In this document: positions 41,603-50,639 of the stretch, piece by piece | How positions within the stretch are numbered: the first letter of the stretch is position 1 | Layout of the letters: every line of letters begins with the position of its first letter | DNA from: Chloroflexus aggregans DSM 9485 | GTDB lineage: Bacteria > Chloroflexota > Chloroflexia > Chloroflexales > Chloroflexaceae | Direction: 5' to 3' | Assembly: GCF_000021945.1 (NCBI RefSeq) | Contig: NC_011831.1 | Location: 248,001 to 312,000 of the forward strand | DNA length: 64,000 nt | Made by a program: the position numbers and the translations under genes | The notes under the pieces: model-generated | What the model was told of the DNA's origin: nothing | The model's input: only the letters and a program-made list of their open reading frames with translations | Database searches by the model: none

Positions 41603-44600
41603 ATGAGTTTTGAGACAGATTCGCGTATCTTCAATTTTCGCTCCAAATCTAAAATTCAAAGCTCCTATCACCGCCTGCAATCGTGGTTCGGTCATGAACG
41701 TGGCGCACTATTTTTAGTCTGGTGCTTGCGGTTCGGTGGCTTACTATTGCTGATGGCTTGGGCCTGGTACCGGGCGGACGAGATACCTTCCCAACAACTG
41801 GGTAATGGTTGGTTAGCCATTATCGTCATGGGAATCTTTCATATCACTACTGCGATTTTTGGCATGCGTCGACCGGACAAATGGCGAGAACAAAATGTTA
41901 AGTTTTTACAAAATCTGATTGAATTACTGCTCATCAGTTTGGTAATCTTCTATTTAAACAGCGCCAATAATGTATTGTGGATTCTGTATCTTGTTCCAAT
42001 TGTCAGTGCAATTCGTTTTCTGATAGATAATAAGCGAACAATTGTTATTAGTGCTGCCATTGTGATGGCAACACTCGTCGGGTTTCTTTCTTCGTCTCGC
42101 CTTCTCGATGCTGGCGTGCCGTTAATCATTACGACATTTGGCACACTCGTGTTATACGTCTTGCGACGCCTCTCGATCAATCCCAGCGCTCTAGTCGATC
42201 AAAAGACTGAAATAGCGCAAATTCTCAATCAGTATCCAGGTGGAATCTGTGTTATCGATCAACAACGCCGCCTTGTCTTCGTCAACAGTTCGTTGGTGCA
42301 ACAGTTTGGGTCGTGGTCGCCAGCGCAGACATGCGATCAGTATCTGCGTTGTGAACATGCCAACTGTCTGGTCTGTCAACATCCGCAACCGTCCATAAGC
42401 CGACAAAACATGCGTCTACCCAATAATCTCAAAGTGTCTTTCAATGTCGAGTCACGAGCCATTGCCGATGGTCAGTTGCTATTGCTCTTTCTCAAACCTG
42501 CCAATGCGATCCGGCTCGATCTGTATGAACATCTGCTCCATGCGATTGTCGAGGGTAATGAACAGAGCTATCGGAACGCGCTTAGTCGACTCCTCGATTC
42601 GATATGTCAGGACTTTAGGGCGGAATCGGCGGCGATCTTTTGGCTTGTCGATGGTCGGCTACAGCGCGACATTTGCAGCGGCCCACCGTTACCTTTTACC
42701 GAGTATTACGAACCGGGACAAGGCATTACCGGTTTAACCCTCATCAGCATGGCCGACTCGCAACTAGGGCGCACGATTGTTGTCAATAATCTCGGCGAGT
42801 TGGAGTCGGCAAGCGTCTCCCATTCGCTCACCGAAACTTCGGTGATCTACCCAAAGTACCATGAACACTATCAACAGGCTTTGCCAAGCCATCAGGTACG
42901 ACACTTGATTGCAGCGCCGATCAATGGACGTCAGCGTATTATCGGCGTTCTTCGTTTAGTCAACCACCTAGATCAAGATGGAAAACCGGATGACGATGGT
43001 TTTCAACGTTTCCACGAAACCGATCTTAACCTGATCTGCGAACGACTGGCGCAAGCGTTAGAGTATCGCGAGTTTTACCTCGAACAGCAGCGACAACTTG
43101 ACGAAATTGGCCGTTTTTACCGGATCTATGCTGCCAGCACACGGGGCCGCGAAGTCTTTGAAACGATTGTTGAAGAGGCATTGCATGCTTTTTCCGACGC
43201 GAGTAAGTGTGAAATCCGACGATTCGACCGTTTTAGTCAAACCTTACAGTTTGAAGCAGCTCGCCACCGGCGCGGGTTCGACTACGGTTCACCACCGAGC
43301 AAGCTCAGTGGAGTTAATGCACGGGCAATCCGTGAAGAAAAGATCCAGTATGTTGAAGACACTCAACAGGATGCCGATTTTATTCAGCGCGATCCGCCAA
43401 TTGGCGCTTTAATGGTTGCACCGCTCATCGGTTATCTTGGGGTGAGTGGTATTCTTACGATCGATTATCCACAACCACGTACCTTTACCGCCGAAGAACG
43501 TAAACGGTTTGAGATGCTGGCTACCCACGCGAGGCTTGCGGCAGCCGTGATCTGGCGTAATGAGCAATCGGAATGCTTGTACCGTCATATTCAAAAGATC
43601 GGCCAGGAGGTCAGTGAGGGCTTATCGCAAGTATGTCAGAATGTCCTCGCTGCCTTACACCAATTGATCGGCTACGATGCTGCTTCAATTCAGTTGTTGA
43701 GCAACAGCTCTTTGCAAATTGTGGCATGTGATGGTTTTGCCAACCGCGATATCGTGTATACCCTTTGGTTTGCGACGGACGATGAATCTCTACCGCACAG
43801 TCGGGTTATTCATCAGCAGCAGCCGCTGATTGTCTACGATGTAGCGCAAGAGTTTCCTCAGTTTGTTGCGCAGGTCGCACATTACTATTCAGAGACAATC
43901 CACAGCGCGCTGTATTTGCCGCTGTTATACCGCAACCAATGCATTGGTCTCATCGCACTGAAGAGTAGTATCCCATCATTCTACCGATCCGGTGATTTGG
44001 TGATCGGGCAATTGATCACCAATGCAGCCGCATCGGCAATCGATAATGCCAGGCTCGTTGAAACTCTCCAATTGCGGCAAACCCAATTACACGATTTGCT
44101 CATTCATAGCACCAAACTGCTCGAAATACCAACTGAACAGCAACTCCTCAGATCGTATGCTCAGCTCGCTACCAGGCTGTTTGACTGTGAGCACTGTGCG
44201 ATCTTTCTCCGTCGGCGAGCGACCGGTCCGTTTGATATCGCCGCTTCTTCGCAAGATGAGATGCTAGACGACGACCCGTACTACCGGCAAATCGCGGAGA
44301 CGGTAGCCGCCGGCGACCGGATTATCAGACTATGTGGTGAGGAACTGAGTACGTTCTATGCCAGGCACGGCCTGACCGGCGATAATCTGATCCATCTGCC
44401 AACGGCTCGTGGCCGTTCACTGCTAGCCGGAAGTATTCAGGCTCAGGATGGATTGAACCTGGTTATTGTGTTAGAAAATCGCACCGTAAGCAGTGGTGAT
44501 GACAATTTTTCTGAAACTAGTGACGCATTCCTTATATTGTTTGGTCAACAGGTGCTTAATGGATTTGCGATTATTAATATGCGTCGGATTACACACGAGA

Positions 44601-45232
44601 GTCTAGGTATTGATGTGCATGATTTGCTGAACCTTGTCCAAGGCACCATTATTTTTCCGAGTACGATCTTACAAAAACAATTCGAGCGTGATGAAGCGCT
44701 CACACCATATCGCCAGCGCATCATCAATCTTAATCGAGCAGCCAATTATGTGTATCAAGAACTACGTAATATTCAGGATGACTTACGGGGTTTGTCAAAA
44801 CTAGAGAAACCTTTTATAGAACTGTTGAATGAACACTTGGAACTGGTACGAGAGAGAATTGGTGATCATGTTTCAATTCATATGGAATCATGTCCACAAG
44901 TCAATATACCTGCTGATGTGACATATGCCCTTTTCCGTATTTTTCAAGAAGCTCTGGCGAATATCGCAAAACATGCCGGATTTCGCGAACGAAAGTCAGG
45001 AAATATCTGGATTAGTTTCAATGTTGAACAACAGGATTTCATGTTTCTTATCGAAGATGACGGCAAAGGATTTGCAGCAACTCCGGCTAATCGTGAAGAG
45101 TCCTACGGTTTGAGAAGTATTTGTGATCGGGCTAAGCGTATCGGTGCAGTAGCGACAATTGAACCACGTATCAGTGGCGGGGTACGGGTCTGTGTGCAAG
45201 GGCGATTGGCAAAAGGAGAAATGTATGCATAA
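41603..45232 (+). CDS. large multi-GAF sensor histidine kinase (NarL-type)
   Basis: A 1209-residue membrane sensor. About five hydrophobic helices lie in the first 190 residues, then a PAS-like segment with GGICVIDQQRRLVFVNSSL. At least three GAF-like domains follow, with tracts such as LIAAPINGRQRIIGVLRLV, GALMVAPLIGYLGVSGILTID and ALYLPLLYRNQCIGLIALK. A helical dimerisation region has the phospho-acceptor His1006 in VHDLLNLVQG, and a C-terminal HATPase domain has RIFQEALANIAKHAG (N box) and LIEDDGKGFAATPAN (G1). Loops on the GAF domains are unidentified, so the ligand cannot be told. It is followed by its LuxR-type regulator, with an 8-base overlap. GAGGAG lies ten bases before the ATG. Confidence 0.85.
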   Translation: MSFETDSRIFNFRSKSKIQSSYHRLQSWFGHERGALFLVWCLRFGGLLLLMAWAWYRADEIPSQQLGNGWLAIIVMGIFHITTAIFGMRRPDKWREQNVKFLQNLIELLLISLVIFYLNSANNVLWILYLVPIVSAIRFLIDNKRTIVISAAIVMATLVGFLSSSRLLDAGVPLIITTFGTLVLYVLRRLSINPSALVDQKTEIAQILNQYPGGICVIDQQRRLVFVNSSLVQQFGSWSPAQTCDQYLRCEHANCLVCQHPQPSISRQNMRLPNNLKVSFNVESRAIADGQLLLLFLKPANAIRLDLYEHLLHAIVEGNEQSYRNALSRLLDSICQDFRAESAAIFWLVDGRLQRDICSGPPLPFTEYYEPGQGITGLTLISMADSQLGRTIVVNNLGELESASVSHSLTETSVIYPKYHEHYQQALPSHQVRHLIAAPINGRQRIIGVLRLVNHLDQDGKPDDDGFQRFHETDLNLICERLAQALEYREFYLEQQRQLDEIGRFYRIYAASTRGREVFETIVEEALHAFSDASKCEIRRFDRFSQTLQFEAARHRRGFDYGSPPSKLSGVNARAIREEKIQYVEDTQQDADFIQRDPPIGALMVAPLIGYLGVSGILTIDYPQPRTFTAEERKRFEMLATHARLAAAVIWRNEQSECLYRHIQKIGQEVSEGLSQVCQNVLAALHQLIGYDAASIQLLSNSSLQIVACDGFANRDIVYTLWFATDDESLPHSRVIHQQQPLIVYDVAQEFPQFVAQVAHYYSETIHSALYLPLLYRNQCIGLIALKSSIPSFYRSGDLVIGQLITNAAASAIDNARLVETLQLRQTQLHDLLIHSTKLLEIPTEQQLLRSYAQLATRLFDCEHCAIFLRRRATGPFDIAASSQDEMLDDDPYYRQIAETVAAGDRIIRLCGEELSTFYARHGLTGDNLIHLPTARGRSLLAGSIQAQDGLNLVIVLENRTVSSGDDNFSETSDAFLILFGQQVLNGFAIINMRRITHESLGIDVHDLLNLVQGTIIFPSTILQKQFERDEALTPYRQRIINLNRAANYVYQELRNIQDDLRGLSKLEKPFIELLNEHLELVRERIGDHVSIHMESCPQVNIPADVTYALFRIFQEALANIAKHAGFRERKSGNIWISFNVEQQDFMFLIEDDGKGFAATPANREESYGLRSICDRAKRIGAVATIEPRISGGVRVCVQGRLAKGEMYA

Positions 45233-45884
45233 ACCGGTACGAATCATAATTGCCGATGATATTCGTCCATTTGTCAAAGGTTTACGTGAAATGCTCACCG
45301 AAATACCCAATTTTACGGTGGTTGGTGAAGTGTTAACGGTAAGCCAGGTGGTAAGTACGGTACAATCACTTAAACCTGATGTTATTTTTATCGATATCAA
45401 TTGGCGTGAAGATCGTGGGGGTATTAGTACTCATCAGCATAATGAGCTTGGACTCCGTGCAATTAAAGACATCAAAACCAAGTTCCCTGAAGTGGCAGTG
45501 ATCGCGATGACCGCCTACTCGGAATTGATCGAGTTTGCCCGTCAGTATGGAGCCGACATCGCATTGCAGAAAGAACGGTTAAATAATTTTGAGGAATTAG
45601 AAGACTGCGTGCTACGCGCCATCGAAATAGCACGATCGCCTACTCGGCAGCGAACGTATGAGCCGTTGACCGAGCGTGAGCGACAAATCCTCACACTGAT
45701 GGCTCAAGGTCTGACCGAGTCGGAGATTGCCGACCATCTCTGCTGGGGTGTGGGTGTGGTGAAGCGCGATTCACGTGCGATCTTCGACAAACTTCAGGTG
45801 CGTAACCGTGCTCACGCAGTTGCGCGAGCCTACGATCTTGGTATTTTGTCGAAAGGGAGCAGTTGGTCACCTGAAACAGAGTGA
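45225..45884 (+). CDS. NarL/FixJ-type response regulator
   Basis: A 219-residue regulator. The receiver has the acidic pair DD11-12, the phospho-acceptor D57 (PDVIFIDINW) and a Lys in ALQKERLNN; a roughly ten-residue insertion (REDRGGISTHQH) follows the D57 loop. The C-terminal LuxR-type helix-turn-helix has LTERERQILTLMAQGLTESE and a recognition helix region VKRDSRAIFDKLQVRNRAH. The ATG at 45225 overlaps the kinase stop and has AAAGGAG six bases upstream; the frame opens at 45159 but that part encodes the kinase's end in another frame. The pair is almost surely cognate. Confidence 0.92.
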   Translation: MHKPVRIIIADDIRPFVKGLREMLTEIPNFTVVGEVLTVSQVVSTVQSLKPDVIFIDINWREDRGGISTHQHNELGLRAIKDIKTKFPEVAVIAMTAYSELIEFARQYGADIALQKERLNNFEELEDCVLRAIEIARSPTRQRTYEPLTERERQILTLMAQGLTESEIADHLCWGVGVVKRDSRAIFDKLQVRNRAHAVARAYDLGILSKGSSWSPETE

Positions 45885-45929
45885 GTAGAGGTAGGTTGCA
45901 ACGATTTCTCCACCATAACCTTACGCTTG

Positions 45930-45960
45930 AAACGGTACGCACTCGTACCGTTTTTTATTT
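45930..45960 (+). terminator. rho-independent terminator after the response regulator gene
   Basis: AAACGGTACG (45930-45939), loop CACT, CGTACCGTTT (45944-45953), then a T-rich run TTTATTT. A classic intrinsic terminator, 46 bases after the stop. Confidence 0.9.
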
Positions 45961-46205
45961 ATCTTTTGTCTAATGATCCGTTTGGTTATCAAGGTTCTGG
46001 TTGAAATGACACTTTTGGTTGAAGACAAACGCAGCGCTGTTACGTATATTAATAGTAAGTAATAAACCCATCGGTGAAAAGTAAAAAATACTTAAAAAAA
46101 GGAGGTGGCATGCCATAGTGAAAGCTTTAGGCAGGCTTCGGCGGAACACCGATCAACCGTGCCGATTTAGCCGGTGAGATGCCCCATCAGTGAAGGAGGA
46201 GGACT
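45961..46205 (+). other. leader region upstream of the PH-like/kinase pair, no gene found
   Basis: A 245-base stretch after the terminator. A candidate promoter is AAGACA (46022-46027), 17 bases, TATATT (46045-46050). A strong ribosome site, AAAGGAGGTGGC, lies at 46098-46109, right before ATG CCA TAG (46110-46118), then a GTG frame of 19 codons to 46177. GGCAT (46107-46111) and ATGCC (46179-46183) can pair around this, and inner arms CACCG/CGGTG are present. The real gene's own ribosome site (AAGGAGGAGGAC) is just before 46206. I find no match to a known riboswitch. Confidence 0.4.
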
Positions 46206-46628
46206 ATGACGCCCACACGCCAGAATCCCCCGACATCGTTCCGTCGTCACATTTTCTACCGCCTGCCACTCTTTATGGGCCTTGCTGCCCTTAACGGCTC
46301 GTTGCTGAGCCTTGGCATGGCAACACAGGCCGGTATCCTCACCATTATCAGCTTTGTGCCCTTGCTGTGGTTGATTGGGCTGATCGTTCACACGGCACGC
46401 TTCACTCTGGTGATTACCCCATATCTGATCGTTGTCGATGAAGGCGTCCCCACCGGTCAACGCCGCATCATCAAACGTGCCTTTGTCAGGGAATATCGGA
46501 TCTATCGCACACCGCTAGAGGTGTTGACCGATAGTGGGACGCTTGAGCTGCATATCGGGGATGAAACGCTGGTCTTTAGTGGACTGACCCCGTTTCGCGC
46601 GTTATGTGCGAAACTGGAGGTGTCGTGA
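46206..46628 (+). CDS. small PH-like membrane protein
   Basis: A 140-residue protein with two helices (FYRLPLFMGLAALNGSLLSLG and AGILTIISFVPLLWLIGLIVH) and a C-terminal beta-rich part (FTLVITPYLIVVDEGVPTGQ ... GTLELHIGDETLVFSGL), the layout of bacterial PH-domain (YdbT/bPH_2-like) proteins. A very strong ribosome site (AAGGAGGAGGA) precedes the ATG. The stop TGA overlaps the start of the kinase gene by one base, so the two are made together. Function unknown; it may anchor or be a partner of the kinase. Confidence 0.6.
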   Translation: MTPTRQNPPTSFRRHIFYRLPLFMGLAALNGSLLSLGMATQAGILTIISFVPLLWLIGLIVHTARFTLVITPYLIVVDEGVPTGQRRIIKRAFVREYRIYRTPLEVLTDSGTLELHIGDETLVFSGLTPFRALCAKLEVS

Positions 46629-47482
46629 TGAAGTACCTTCAGGGGCGAACGCGATTTGTGTTCACTCGTCGCTTAGCCCGTACTGCGCAGAGTGTTCTGT
46701 ATTTGGGGTATGACCATCTGACCGATCAGCCTGTGGTCATTAAGTTTCTCGCTCCGACGAGGCAAGGGTTGCCTTGGCCCAAAGCCGTTCGTGCCTTCCT
46801 GCACGAGATCGAGATGGTGATGGCCTTGCAAGATATTCGGGGTCGTGACGATGGGTGGCCGTATTTTCCGCGCTATATTACCAATGGCCGTAATGTGAAG
46901 GGATATTATTACGTGCAAAGCTATATTCCCGGCCAAACGTTGGCCGACATCCTTGCTGCCGGTCACCCATCGGATGCGGTAACGATTGCGTATGAATTGT
47001 GCCGAACGGTGCGCATCTTACACGCCCACAGGATCGTACACGGCGATCTGCACCCCCAAAATATCATCGTTCGGCGAGACGGTGCTGTAGCACTGGTTGA
47101 TTTCGGACTCAGTCGTTATTTCTACGAACAGGTCCCGTATTTGCGCGACATGGGTCGCCCTTTGTTCACACCGCCTGAGCAGATCGTCGGCAGACCGCTC
47201 GACGAACGAAGTGACCTATTCGCGCTTGGGCTAATCTTAGCGGAATTACTGGAGGGAGAGACACTACCGCCCACCACGCAGCGTCTCATTATGCACATGC
47301 AACGGCCGATCATAGACGAGCGTAACGTGCATTTGGACGATCTCATTACTGAGTTGGCGATGGTAGAGCAATTACAACAGGTACAGGCAGCGCATCGAAC
47401 GTTGTCACGCTGGTTGACGGTGTTGGGTATCGTGAGTACATTGATTATCGCGCTCTTCTATCTCGGCTTCTTGCTTCGCTAG
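46628..47482 (+). CDS. membrane-anchored Ser/Thr protein kinase-like protein
   Basis: A 284-residue Hanks-type kinase. The ATP lysine is K39 (VVIKFLAP), catalytic loop HGDLHPQN (D140, N145) and DFG D158 (LVDFGLSR); APE-like PPEQIVG and DERSDLFALGLILAELLEG are present. The glycine-rich loop is missing its glycines (RRLARTAQSVLYLG), and the HRDLKPEN loop reads HGDLHPQN. A C-terminal helix (WLTVLGIVSTLIIALFYLGFLL) anchors it to the membrane, with the domain inside. ATG 46628 has GGAGGTG upstream; the longer frame from 46604 overlaps the previous gene. Probably active but divergent. Confidence 0.82.
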   Translation: MKYLQGRTRFVFTRRLARTAQSVLYLGYDHLTDQPVVIKFLAPTRQGLPWPKAVRAFLHEIEMVMALQDIRGRDDGWPYFPRYITNGRNVKGYYYVQSYIPGQTLADILAAGHPSDAVTIAYELCRTVRILHAHRIVHGDLHPQNIIVRRDGAVALVDFGLSRYFYEQVPYLRDMGRPLFTPPEQIVGRPLDERSDLFALGLILAELLEGETLPPTTQRLIMHMQRPIIDERNVHLDDLITELAMVEQLQQVQAAHRTLSRWLTVLGIVSTLIIALFYLGFLLR

Positions 47483-47488
47483 ACATCA

Positions 47489-48493
47489 TCACACATCGTA
47501 CAAGGTACGCATTCGTTCGATCGTCTGTCGGATCATCTCAACAAGTTCAGGTGGTTCAAGGACACGGCAATGCTCACGATAGCGGAGGAGAATCTGTTCG
47601 GCCTGCCAGAGATCGCCGGTCTGGGCCGTCACCTCGGCACTACCGTCGAGATAATAGGTAACTTCACTATTGGGGAACCAGAGCGCAATATCGCGGTTCC
47701 GCGCCACTTGCGGCGATAACCGATAACGGAGCGTCCACATCCGACGCGGTGGGAGTTCAGGTGGTAATACCCGCCGCTCAACATGGAGCGATTCGGGGAT
47801 GATCCGATCAACGCGATACGGAATATAGCGGCCTATCGTTGCCTGATGGGGTGAGTTGTAGCAATAGGCTTCGAGGTAGGTATGCCCATCGCGCAAGAAT
47901 AGACGGGCCGGAGCTACCCGATGCTCTTCCGGTTCGTTGCTAAAATTTGACCGGTAGAGAAACCGTATGGCATACCGACGCAAGTTACGTTGCAGCCGGT
48001 TCAGCAGGTTCGGATCGATACTCGTACTGCTCTGCGGGAGTTCAATCTCAACGTTGTGCTGCCGATCAAGGTTCTGACGTCGCTCAGGCGGTAAGAGCGC
48101 GATAATGTGATCGAGTAACGAACGGATTTGGTGGCTATTTGGCCAGCTTTCCTCACCGAAAAAAGAGACGAGAAACGCCAGCGCCTCAAGCTCGTCGTCA
48201 GGTATATTGAGGAGGGTCAAGCGACCAAAATCGGTCAGGGCATAGCTGCCGTTGGGTTGACGTACGATCTCGCACAGAAACTCGTTGCGCAAAGCGTTGA
48301 AGTCGTGACGAAGGGCGACCAGTGCATTTGGTGGATAGATCGATTCACCGAAGGCACGGCGTGCATCGGCAATGAGTTCAGCCGGAGTTGCCGGGCTGCG
48401 AACAAAGCGACTCACCAGCCATAACCGGCGCTGCACGGTTAAGGCCGAACTCCGTTTCTGACCGCGACCACGGCGCGAACGCGGTTTCACCAC
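47489..48493 (-). CDS. WYL-domain transcriptional regulator
   Basis: A 334-residue protein with an N-terminal winged helix (RLWLVSRFVRSPATPAELIADA... NALVALRHDFNALRNEF) and a WYL-type ligand domain in which the strand reads AIRFLYRSNFSNEPEEHRVAPARLFLRDGHTYLEAYC, plus the C-terminal extension (DGSAEVTAQTGDLWQAEQILLRY). WYL proteins sense nucleic-acid or small ligands and often control stress or defence genes. The GTG start at 48493 follows GAGGTGAG. It is convergent with the kinase gene. A -10-like TATAAT lies at 48536-48541 (minus). Confidence 0.8.
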   Translation of the reverse strand: MVKPRSRRGRGQKRSSALTVQRRLWLVSRFVRSPATPAELIADARRAFGESIYPPNALVALRHDFNALRNEFLCEIVRQPNGSYALTDFGRLTLLNIPDDELEALAFLVSFFGEESWPNSHQIRSLLDHIIALLPPERRQNLDRQHNVEIELPQSSTSIDPNLLNRLQRNLRRYAIRFLYRSNFSNEPEEHRVAPARLFLRDGHTYLEAYCYNSPHQATIGRYIPYRVDRIIPESLHVERRVLPPELPPRRMWTLRYRLSPQVARNRDIALWFPNSEVTYYLDGSAEVTAQTGDLWQAEQILLRYREHCRVLEPPELVEMIRQTIERMRTLYDV

Positions 48494-48535
48494 AAGCTCA
48501 CCTCATCCCTGGTAAGAAGCGAACGTTTGTTGGGC

Positions 48536-48541
48536 ATTATA
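48536..48541 (-). promoter_or_regulatory. candidate -10 of the WYL gene
   Basis: TATAAT on the minus strand about 43 bases before the GTG start. A -35 is not clear. Confidence 0.3.
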
Positions 48542-48597
48542 CATGACTTGTTCGTACTATGGAGGTGTCATCCCCTACGATTCTCGTCCGGCAATCA

Positions 48598-48628
48598 AGA
48601 AGGGGTATGGCGTCACCATCCCCCTTCT
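48598..48628 (-). terminator. hairpin after the DHA2 pump gene
   Basis: A 13-bp stem with one mismatch: AGAAGGGGTATGG (48598-48610) and CCATCCCCCTTCT (48616-48628), loop CGTCA. It lies 32 bases beyond the pump stop in the minus direction, followed by TTGATT rather than a strict T-tract. Confidence 0.55.
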
Positions 48629-48659
48629 CATACCGTATCTGTGGTCGTATCGGTGATAG

Positions 48660-50525
48660 CTACTCCATCAATGGCGGTAAATCTTCGCCATAATTCTGCT
48701 TAAGGGGCAATTCGGGAATGAACAGCGCCAGTGCCAACCCGATCACCGCCAGCCAGATTGCGTACCAGTAGATTGTCGTCACGCTCTTGGTAAATGCATC
48801 TTTGAGCGCTGCGCTAATCTGCTCGCCGATTGCCCGCCCCTCAGCGCGAGCCTTCTGCTCAGCCCGGTCAAGTTGGGCCAATACCCGGTCGAGCGCCTGC
48901 GCGCGGGCCGCTGCCGGCAAGTTCCCGATCATATCCAGCATCGCCTTCTGTTGATCGGGCAGTTGGGGGTCGGCACGCAATGCCTCAATTGCGGCCGGAT
49001 CGGCATCGCGCAAGGCGCGGGTCAGTAAATCACGGCGCGACGCAAACTGATCGGCAATCGCCTGCTCGATCCGCACGGCCGGATCAACCGTTTCGCCACT
49101 TGCCCCCTCACCGGCACCCATCCCGTTGCGCAACGTGCTGCTGTCGAAGCGGGCAGCCATTTCCGGCGGCAACTGGGCCTGAATCGGGGCCAGATTCGCA
49201 GTGAGGGTTGTTGTCAACACGCCGGTAAGCAGCGCACCAAAGACCGCCGAACCGACCACTTGGCCGAGCTGCTGGAAGAATTGTCGGCTAGCCGTCGCTG
49301 CACCCATGTCGGTGCGCGGCACCGCGTTCTGCATCGCCAGATTGAGGATCGGCATCGAGGGGCCTAACCCCAATCCGAGTGCGATCATCCGCAGTCGTAC
49401 CATCCAGACCGACGTGTCAGGGGTGAGGGTGGTGAGCCACCACAGCGCAGCGACAATTATCGCCATCCCACCAACGATCACCCACTTATAGCGCCCGGTA
49501 CGCTGCACGATCTGCGATGACACCATCGCCCCCACCACAAGGCTAAGGGTGAGCGGGATAAGGGTCGTACCGGCAGCAGTGGCACTCACGCCGAGTACAT
49601 TGACCAGATAGAGCGAGAGGAAGAAGATCGCGGCGAACAGGGTTGCACCGACGGTGAAGCCGATGATGGTCGTGAGCGTAAAGGTGCGATTGCGGAACAG
49701 ATGCAGTGGCAAGATAGGTGATTCGGCCCGCCGCTCGATGAGCAGGAAGAAGATCAAGCCAATCGCACTGACGGCAAACAGACTGATAATGAACGGTGAT
49801 GTCCACGAAAAGTCGTTCTTGTCGAGGGTCAACGCCAACAAGAACGGGATCACGGTCAACAACAACGTCGCCGCACCGGCATAGTCAATCGCCGGTTTGA
49901 GACCACTGTGTAGGCGCGGTAGCTTGGCGATAATAAAACCGAGCGCCACCACCCCTAACGGCAAATTGACAAAGAACACCCAATGCCAGCTCAGATTGTC
50001 GGTGAGAAGGCCACCGATAAACGGCCCCACAACACTCGACAGACCAAACACGGCACCGAAGAGACCCATATAGCGCGCCCGTTCCGCCGGTGCGAAGAGG
50101 TCGGCGGGAATGGCGAACGCGGTCGAGGTTAGGGCTGCGGCACCGAAGCCTTGGAGACCGCGATAGAAGACCAGTTGGGTCATGTCACCGGCCAGCCCGC
50201 ACAGCAGCGAGCCAAGCAAGAAGACCGCGATCCCAAACAACAGAACATATTTACGTCCGTAGATGTCTGACAGTTTGCCGTAGATCGGCACCATCGACGT
50301 CGAAGCCAACAGATAGCCGGTCGAGACCCAACCGATCAGTTCAATTCCCTTGAGATCGGCTACGATCCGTGGTAGAGCGGTAGAGACGATAGTCTGATCG
50401 AGCGCCGAGAGAAACAAACCGAGCAAGACTCCGATTAAGATCAGCACTTTGCTGCGCTGATCGAGGGTAACTGCGTAATCGATTCGCGTTACCGTCGTGG
50501 AAGCCGGTGATGTTGTGGTAGTCAT
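48660..50525 (-). CDS. DHA2-type MFS drug efflux transporter
   Basis: A 621-residue 14-helix MFS exporter of the EmrB/QacA type. Motif A is GKLSDIYGRKYVLLFGI, and motif C-like glycines appear in GLSSVVGPFIGGLLTDN. Helices are regular up to about residue 440. A charged, helix-forming loop of about 130 residues (AQLPPEMAARFDSSTLRNG to EGRAIGEQISAALKDAFTKS) precedes the last helix, so it is about 100 residues longer than the family norm. It pumps out hydrophobic drugs or antibiotics by proton exchange. Directly behind a marR gene, in the same direction. Confidence 0.88.
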   Translation of the reverse strand: MTTTTSPASTTVTRIDYAVTLDQRSKVLILIGVLLGLFLSALDQTIVSTALPRIVADLKGIELIGWVSTGYLLASTSMVPIYGKLSDIYGRKYVLLFGIAVFLLGSLLCGLAGDMTQLVFYRGLQGFGAAALTSTAFAIPADLFAPAERARYMGLFGAVFGLSSVVGPFIGGLLTDNLSWHWVFFVNLPLGVVALGFIIAKLPRLHSGLKPAIDYAGAATLLLTVIPFLLALTLDKNDFSWTSPFIISLFAVSAIGLIFFLLIERRAESPILPLHLFRNRTFTLTTIIGFTVGATLFAAIFFLSLYLVNVLGVSATAAGTTLIPLTLSLVVGAMVSSQIVQRTGRYKWVIVGGMAIIVAALWWLTTLTPDTSVWMVRLRMIALGLGLGPSMPILNLAMQNAVPRTDMGAATASRQFFQQLGQVVGSAVFGALLTGVLTTTLTANLAPIQAQLPPEMAARFDSSTLRNGMGAGEGASGETVDPAVRIEQAIADQFASRRDLLTRALRDADPAAIEALRADPQLPDQQKAMLDMIGNLPAAARAQALDRVLAQLDRAEQKARAEGRAIGEQISAALKDAFTKSVTTIYWYAIWLAVIGLALALFIPELPLKQNYGEDLPPLME

Positions 50526-50587
50526 ACGATGTGTTACCTCTGTACGTCCTGAAATGTACCTGTTTTAGGAGAAACGAAGACCATGCA

Positions 50588-50605
50588 CCGCTCTAGCCAG
50601 AGCGG
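50588..50605 (-). other. hairpin between marR and the pump gene
   Basis: CCGCTCT, loop AGCC, AGAGCGG: a short 7-bp stem 35 bases after the marR stop. It may partly end transcription between the two genes. Confidence 0.3.
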
Positions 50606-50639
50606 CGCAGCAGAACACGAAGACTGCCGTTACCGTCCG

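Noticed and set aside
45159-45224. Longer N-terminus of the NarL-type regulator
   Set aside because: It overlaps the kinase's C-terminal coding region; ATG 45225 has a strong ribosome site.
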